Part shown: in pieces, positions 33,098-37,366 of the stretch
Layout: every line of letters begins with the position of its first letter
Position numbering within the stretch: the stretch's first letter is position 1
Origin: Oscillospiraceae bacterium
GTDB taxonomy: Bacteria > Bacillota > Clostridia > WRLR01
Reading direction: 5' to 3'
NCBI GenBank assembly: GCA_009777515.1
Contig: WRLR01000029.1
Location: 1-37,366 of the forward strand
DNA: 37,366 bases
Made by a program: the position numbers and the translations under genes
The notes under the pieces: generated by a model
Told to the model about the DNA's origin: nothing
The model's input: only the letters and a program-made list of their open reading frames with translations
Database searches by the model: none

Positions 33098-34879
33098 ATG
33101 AAAAGAAAAATCCAGTTCATATGCTATGCGCTAACCCTGTTCATGCTCCTAACCGCCGTTTCCGCTTGCGGGAACAACCAGCCATCCGTCGCAAGTGAAA
33201 CAACCGGAGTGACAGCCGGTGAAACAACCGTAGGGGCGGCTGACGAGACAGATGGCGGAACAACCGCTTCCGACCTGCCCTGGCTGGAGTATTCCATTGA
33301 CCTATGTTACTCCACTCCCGCCACCACGTTGGATCTGTCTACTGATGTGGTAACCCCTTATGTTGAGGATTTGTTCAAGATCCGCGTAAACGAGATCACC
33401 CAGAACGCGAACCAGCAGATCCCATTCAGAGAGCGCTTAAGCGCCATGATTGCCGCAGGCAACGCGCCCGATGTCATCGCAGGGGGGATTGAGACCATCG
33501 CATTTGCCTATAGTACCGGCAGATACGGCGAGGGCGTAGAAGAATTAATTGACGGAATGACAAACTTAAATAAATACATGGATCCGAAATTCTGGCCGCG
33601 CTTCATGATAGATGGCAAGAAGGTTCAGATTCCAGAAGTAACCGTCCACACGGGCGAAGAGCCGCATCTCAGCGATCCTTGGAATATCCCGCGCGGTTCA
33701 TGGACGCTTTGGACCCGTGAGGATCTCCTGACTGCCTGCGGCTATGAGTTTACCCCCGTAGCCGATATAGTGGCAAAACATGAAGCTGCCGGTACGGTTC
33801 CATCACCGGATGAGTTTGCCATAAGTCCGCCCATTGACTCGCCGGATGCCTTTATGAACTATCTGCTCCAGATCCGCGATCTGGAAATGATGGTCAATAA
33901 CGTACCGCTTATCCCGCTCAGCGGCGTGGGCTGGAATCAGTTCCACATCGGCAACATGTTCGACTTTGGGCATTGGCGCATACGGGATGGGGAGGTTGAT
34001 GGTTTCCTGGGCAGCCCTGGCACTTATGACTATTATAAATGGTTGAACCAGGCATACCAGGAAGGCCTGCTGGATCCCGATTTCCTAGCGAATCTGGACG
34101 ACCAGGTGCAAAATAAGGTTGCTCAAGGCTTGGTTGGCGTAGGTATGTTTGTCCCTGACCTTTTGGGCGCAATACAGGCCTTGCAGGCACAGGACATACA
34201 GCTCCGTTTTATCCCATGGCCCAAAAGCGACGAGAATTGGGGCGCGTTTGATATCTTCGAAGGCGGCTTTTGGCGATTCATAATCCACAATGATTTCGAG
34301 GATAAAGAACGCCTTATCGATTACTGGGATTGGTTCTTTTCCGACGAGGGCCTCGACCTGATCACTTGGGGACCGGAGTCATCAGGGTTGTGGGAAATCG
34401 ATTCCAGCGGCAAAAAGGTGTTTAAAGATGAGGCAGTAAAAGAAGCAATGCTGACAAACGACAGCGGCCCCAACGGCCCTTTCCACTATGGCATGTACGC
34501 CCAGTTGAACCCATACTTCACATGGCTGTCCCGTGCGGCTATAACTGCGCCCAATTTAAATAATTTCAACCCGTTTTCGTATCAACGCAGCTATCCGCCG
34601 CAACTTGACATTGTCTCTCTACAGAGAAGCTTTTTCGGCCCTGCCGGCAATGACTTTACAGGCAATTACTCTTATGGCGACGGTACAGACGAAGTAGGTC
34701 TTGTAAACGGCTGGTTCTGGAGTATGTGGGCTGATGAAAAGGCGGCGCCTGTTTTGATGGCCCGAAGCGATGCAGAGTTTGACGCTGCATTTGAAGCTGC
34801 TATAAGAGAGTTTAAAGAAGATACCAATTATGAAGAAGCCCAGGCTAGAATGGCTGTATGGTTTGCTGAGAATCAATAA
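33098..34879 (+). CDS. extracellular solute-binding lipoprotein, LplA-like
   Basis: The 593-residue protein begins with a lipoprotein signal peptide: a basic N-terminus, a hydrophobic core, and the lipobox LTAVSAC with C24 as the lipidated cysteine. A Thr/Ala/Gly-rich linker (about 30-60) tethers a large solute-binding fold. Family segments include FKIRVNEITQNANQQIPFRE, then LSAMIAAGNAPDVI, and an aromatic-rich C-terminal lobe consistent with sugar binding. It is anchored outside the membrane and feeds the two permeases encoded just upstream. The ATG at 33098 follows AAAGGTAGG. A strong hairpin follows its stop, separating it from the two-component genes. Ligand unknown; size suggests an oligosaccharide. 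Confidence 0.9.
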   Translation: MKRKIQFICYALTLFMLLTAVSACGNNQPSVASETTGVTAGETTVGAADETDGGTTASDLPWLEYSIDLCYSTPATTLDLSTDVVTPYVEDLFKIRVNEITQNANQQIPFRERLSAMIAAGNAPDVIAGGIETIAFAYSTGRYGEGVEELIDGMTNLNKYMDPKFWPRFMIDGKKVQIPEVTVHTGEEPHLSDPWNIPRGSWTLWTREDLLTACGYEFTPVADIVAKHEAAGTVPSPDEFAISPPIDSPDAFMNYLLQIRDLEMMVNNVPLIPLSGVGWNQFHIGNMFDFGHWRIRDGEVDGFLGSPGTYDYYKWLNQAYQEGLLDPDFLANLDDQVQNKVAQGLVGVGMFVPDLLGAIQALQAQDIQLRFIPWPKSDENWGAFDIFEGGFWRFIIHNDFEDKERLIDYWDWFFSDEGLDLITWGPESSGLWEIDSSGKKVFKDEAVKEAMLTNDSGPNGPFHYGMYAQLNPYFTWLSRAAITAPNLNNFNPFSYQRSYPPQLDIVSLQRSFFGPAGNDFTGNYSYGDGTDEVGLVNGWFWSMWADEKAAPVLMARSDAEFDAAFEAAIREFKEDTNYEEAQARMAVWFAENQ

Positions 34880-34909
34880 ACAATCCACATAGTGAAAAAG
34901 CCATTACAT

Positions 34910-34934
34910 GCGGGGATGCTCTTAGCATCCCCGC
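34910..34934 (+). terminator. perfect 11-bp stem-loop between the lipoprotein and response-regulator genes
   Basis: GCGGGGATGCT and AGCATCCCCGC pair perfectly around the loop CTT. It is 31 bp after the lipoprotein stop. It lacks a T-run (TATAATATAATATG follows), so it may be a weak terminator or a transcript-stabilising structure that raises binding-protein levels. The TATAAT just after it could serve the response-regulator gene. Confidence 0.6.
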
Positions 34935-34984
34935 TATAATATAATATGTATTTAGTACCACCATACCCCGAGCGGGAGGCCGCT

Positions 34985-36235
34985 ATGATAAAGCTGTTGA
35001 TTGTAGACGATTTTGAAGCTGACCGTGAAGAAATAGCAAGTTATATACGTCAGTTCTCTGACGCTTTGGATATCGAGATCGTGGGGCTGTGCGAGGATGG
35101 GGTATCTGCAGCGGAAGCGATAATCAGCTTGAAACCGGATATTGTGCTAAGCGATATAAAAATGCCATTTATGGATGGGTTTGCGCTTGCTCGATTCGCA
35201 GAAGAGTATTCATCAGATATCAGTTTTATTTTTATGAGCTTGTTCAGCGATGTCGAGCATTTGAAAAATGCCATTGACCTTGAATGCAACGGCTATATAA
35301 TCAAGCCTATTGACCCCTGCGAGCTCAGGTGCTGCCTGCAGCGGCAAATCGCCCGCTGCACCAAGATGCAGCGTTTAGCTTTGGAACACAGCAACCTGTA
35401 TCAAATGGTGCAAAATAACGCCTCATTAATTACCAATATCATGGTCCGGGACGTCCTGATGGGCCTTCCATCCGCAGAGGGCGATTCCAAAGATATTTTA
35501 AAATATTTTAATATAAATGTTTCCATCGAAAATGTATGGCTCTGCCTTATCCAGATTGATGATTTCGAGTTAATCAGGGCAAAGGGGATAGAAAATCGTC
35601 AATTATCAGAATTGGTTTTTTCCCTTAGCGATAATCATGTTTCTATGGAGGATTTTGTCGCCCGGGTTTTTGTCGGCGCCTCCGGCAATCATTGGAATAT
35701 GGTAAATGAAATTGGCGCCGCTTTATTGATTTTCATCCAGCTTTACCTCAGGGATAATAATTCATCCTATGAGGAGATGTTTGGCAATAAAGACGGATTT
35801 ATCAAGCTGATGCAAATGGAAACTGCAGAAGACGCAAAGCGGTGGTTCTCAGCGACACTGTCAGAGATCCGTGAAAATTTACTTTTCCGGTACAGGAATA
35901 AAAATAAAGACACCGTGCAGCGGATCAAAAGCTATATTGAGCAACAGCCGTTTAAAAGTTTTAATCTTGACAATATCGCCGCGCATTTTTTCTATAGCCC
36001 GAATTATTTAAACAGCTTATTTAAACGCGAGTCTAATCAAACGATCTCAGAATATTTGGCGGGAAGGAGGTTAAGCGAAGCGCAGCATCTGCTAGCCACA
36101 ACCAATAAGCCGGTTTCTGCTATAGCCGCCCAGTTAGGATTTACCCACGTCAGTTACTTTAACTATGTTTTTAAAAGGAATTGCGGCATGACCCCTATGG
36201 GGTTCAGGGAAGGGAGAGTGCATCACCGTGGCTGA
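34985..36235 (+). CDS. AraC-type response regulator (YesN-like)
   Basis: The 416-residue protein has an N-terminal receiver domain with acidic pocket D8-D9, phosphoacceptor D57 in LSDIKMP, S85 and K107 in KPID. A middle region of unknown fold (about 130-310) follows. The C-terminal AraC/XylS DNA-binding domain (about 316-412) has two helix-turn-helices, including FNLDNIAAHFFYSPNYLNSL and KPVSAIAAQLGFTHVSYFN. ATG 34985 is chosen over the longer frame from 34946 because CGGGAGG lies 5 bases before it. It overlaps the sensor-kinase gene by 8 bp. This class regulates carbohydrate-uptake loci, so the adjacent transporter and hydrolases are the likely targets. Confidence 0.88.
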   Translation: MIKLLIVDDFEADREEIASYIRQFSDALDIEIVGLCEDGVSAAEAIISLKPDIVLSDIKMPFMDGFALARFAEEYSSDISFIFMSLFSDVEHLKNAIDLECNGYIIKPIDPCELRCCLQRQIARCTKMQRLALEHSNLYQMVQNNASLITNIMVRDVLMGLPSAEGDSKDILKYFNINVSIENVWLCLIQIDDFELIRAKGIENRQLSELVFSLSDNHVSMEDFVARVFVGASGNHWNMVNEIGAALLIFIQLYLRDNNSSYEEMFGNKDGFIKLMQMETAEDAKRWFSATLSEIRENLLFRYRNKNKDTVQRIKSYIEQQPFKSFNLDNIAAHFFYSPNYLNSLFKRESNQTISEYLAGRRLSEAQHLLATTNKPVSAIAAQLGFTHVSYFNYVFKRNCGMTPMGFREGRVHHRG

Positions 36236-37366
36236 CCAGATCCATCGCATACCCTCCTGGTTCCCGCAGGGCGGTAGGCATTTGCCTTTGCGAATGCGTT
36301 TCGCCGTGGCAATTTATGCGTTGGTTTTCGGTATATTGATCACATTCACATTATTAGTCGCCCTGCTGATCAGTAATTATCTGGAGCGGTCCGGAAGAGA
36401 GACAGCCAAACAACAGATCGCTCAAACAAGTGAGATGCTGGACATGTTTTATTCCACACAGATCAAAAAAACAGACTCCATCCAATTCAACCCCGAGATG
36501 AGGCGGTTGCTGCTGGCGCGCCCCGGTAGCGTAAGCGAGGCCCTCAGCAATCGACGCGAGCTGGCTATTTGGTTGGAACGTACCGCTTATGACATCCATT
36601 ATCCGGAATTGACTTTCAATTCCAACTATTATGGCGGCGCAAGCGAGCTGTCTATATTTGTAAAGAACGATGCGTTGTTGCCAACAAACAGTGAGTTTGA
36701 TCGGATTATGCCATACTCGGCGGCGGTTGGTACTGAATGGTACGAGCAATTAATGCAGGAGGACAAAGCGCTCGCATGGGAGAATAATGTGATTATAAGC
36801 GGCATCAGGTATGTGGCGGCCTACCGCCGTATACTCGATCCCAACTCTATGCAGGATATAGCGCTGCTTCGTATCTGTATCCCGGTCAATAAGATACGCA
36901 ACGTGCTGGCCAGGGCAATGGCGCAGGACTCCGTACTGTTGCTATACTCAGACGGAGGGAACAGCTTGATTCAACTGGACAATGCGGATCACGGCGTTAC
37001 TGCCGAAACGCTTTTACTACAGATCGAAAACAATAACGCAGAAGAATACATAACTGCGCCAAATGGGCGGCAACGGCTGATGGTCTATACCTACCGCAGC
37101 GGGTTGAATGGCTGGAGCATCACATGCGCTTTGCCTACCTCCCGGTTTTGGGACGACAGCAGGGAGATGATAGTGATCTTTTCCATCGCCATTATAATGG
37201 TTACCGTGATTTGCTTTTTAGTCTCAATGAGGCTTGCCGGAGCGCTTACGGCGCGTATTAAGATGCTTGATGGCAAAGTAGGGCGCTTGGGTGAAGGCGA
37301 TTTCAATGTGTTTGATGGCGTGGGGGGCAATGATGAGCTCACACGGTTGGATAACCGCTTAATGGA
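36228..37366 (+). CDS. sensor histidine kinase, LytS/YesM-like, N-terminal part (runs off the window)
   Basis: An uninterrupted frame from GTG 36228 to the window end gives 379 codons. It has a first membrane helix at about 26-49 and an extracellular sensor of about 260 residues (Cache-like, with YVAAYRRIL and LNGWSITCALP). A second helix follows at about 314-335, then a HAMP domain (about 336-379, with LGEGDFNVF and NDELTRLDNRL). The kinase catalytic domains lie beyond the window. The GTG overlaps the response-regulator stop (GTGGCTGA), giving translational coupling. Another possible start is ATG 36294. The neighbouring binding protein suggests it senses the same sugar. This is inference; the ligand is unknown. 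Confidence 0.85.
   Translation, partial: MADQIHRIPSWFPQGGRHLPLRMRFAVAIYALVFGILITFTLLVALLISNYLERSGRETAKQQIAQTSEMLDMFYSTQIKKTDSIQFNPEMRRLLLARPGSVSEALSNRRELAIWLERTAYDIHYPELTFNSNYYGGASELSIFVKNDALLPTNSEFDRIMPYSAAVGTEWYEQLMQEDKALAWENNVIISGIRYVAAYRRILDPNSMQDIALLRICIPVNKIRNVLARAMAQDSVLLLYSDGGNSLIQLDNADHGVTAETLLLQIENNNAEEYITAPNGRQRLMVYTYRSGLNGWSITCALPTSRFWDDSREMIVIFSIAIIMVTVICFLVSMRLAGALTARIKMLDGKVGRLGEGDFNVFDGVGGNDELTRLDNRLM

Noticed and set aside
36354..36749. 131-codon ORF on the minus strand near the right end
   Set aside because: It is antisense to the sensor-kinase frame, which is continuous from 36228 to the window end and has clear membrane and HAMP features.

Overview
The window looks like chromosomal DNA of an anaerobic member of the Bacillota (Clostridia), probably host-associated. 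The reasons are strong G-rich ribosome binding sites, frequent GTG and TTG starts, SLH-type surface anchoring, an LplA/LplB/YtcP-type sugar transporter with a LytS/YesM-like sensor kinase and AraC-type response regulator, a glycyl radical enzyme, and a SatD/DUF3307 pair. Composition is mixed. This assignment is inference from gene content only; no rRNA or tRNA gene was seen.

Layout. (1) 1-5350 is an accessory island. It holds a DUF1703-type AAA/PD-(D/E)XK protein, a convergent DUF4143-type ATPase, a DUF1016 nuclease split by a -1 frameshift, a truncated WYL-type regulator, and a 195-bp MITE-like element with 20-bp inverted ends. (2) 5397-8025 (minus) encodes a cellobiose 2-epimerase-like enzyme and a class II aldolase, probably one operon. 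(3) 8323-12271 is a heterodimeric ABC exporter pair whose genes overlap by 8 bp. (4) 12433-13443 is a ROK sugar kinase or regulator. (5) 13569-17882 (minus) is a 1437-residue secreted VWA/lipase-like/SLH surface protein. (6) 18179-20734 is a glycyl radical lyase or dehydratase without an adjacent activase. (7) 20841-24095 holds a DUF4143-type ATPase, a 32-bp tandem repeat, a GNAT acetyltransferase broken by one TGA codon, and a membrane protein. (8) 24083-27084 (minus) is a two-gene operon: a SatD-HTH-TPR fusion followed by a DUF3307 membrane protein, behind a strong promoter overlapped by a perfect inverted repeat. (9) 27214-37366 is a carbohydrate locus: divergent DUF4832 and DUF6259 enzymes, two CUT1-type permeases, a solute-binding lipoprotein, a response regulator, and a sensor kinase running off the end.

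How it fits together. The right third reads as a self-regulated oligosaccharide uptake and degradation system whose two enzymes belong to poorly characterised families. The middle holds intracellular sugar isomerisation, cleavage and phosphorylation genes and an export system.

Two points stand out. First, several otherwise conserved proteins (aldolase, ABC exporter, ROK protein, glycyl radical enzyme, surface protein) carry low-complexity insertions, most of them clear in-frame tandem repeats with periods divisible by three. This suggests expansion of coding minisatellites in this lineage. Second, the SatD domain carries motifs reminiscent of class III nucleotide cyclases and is fused to an HTH and TPRs next to a membrane protein, which makes it a candidate uncharacterised signalling module.
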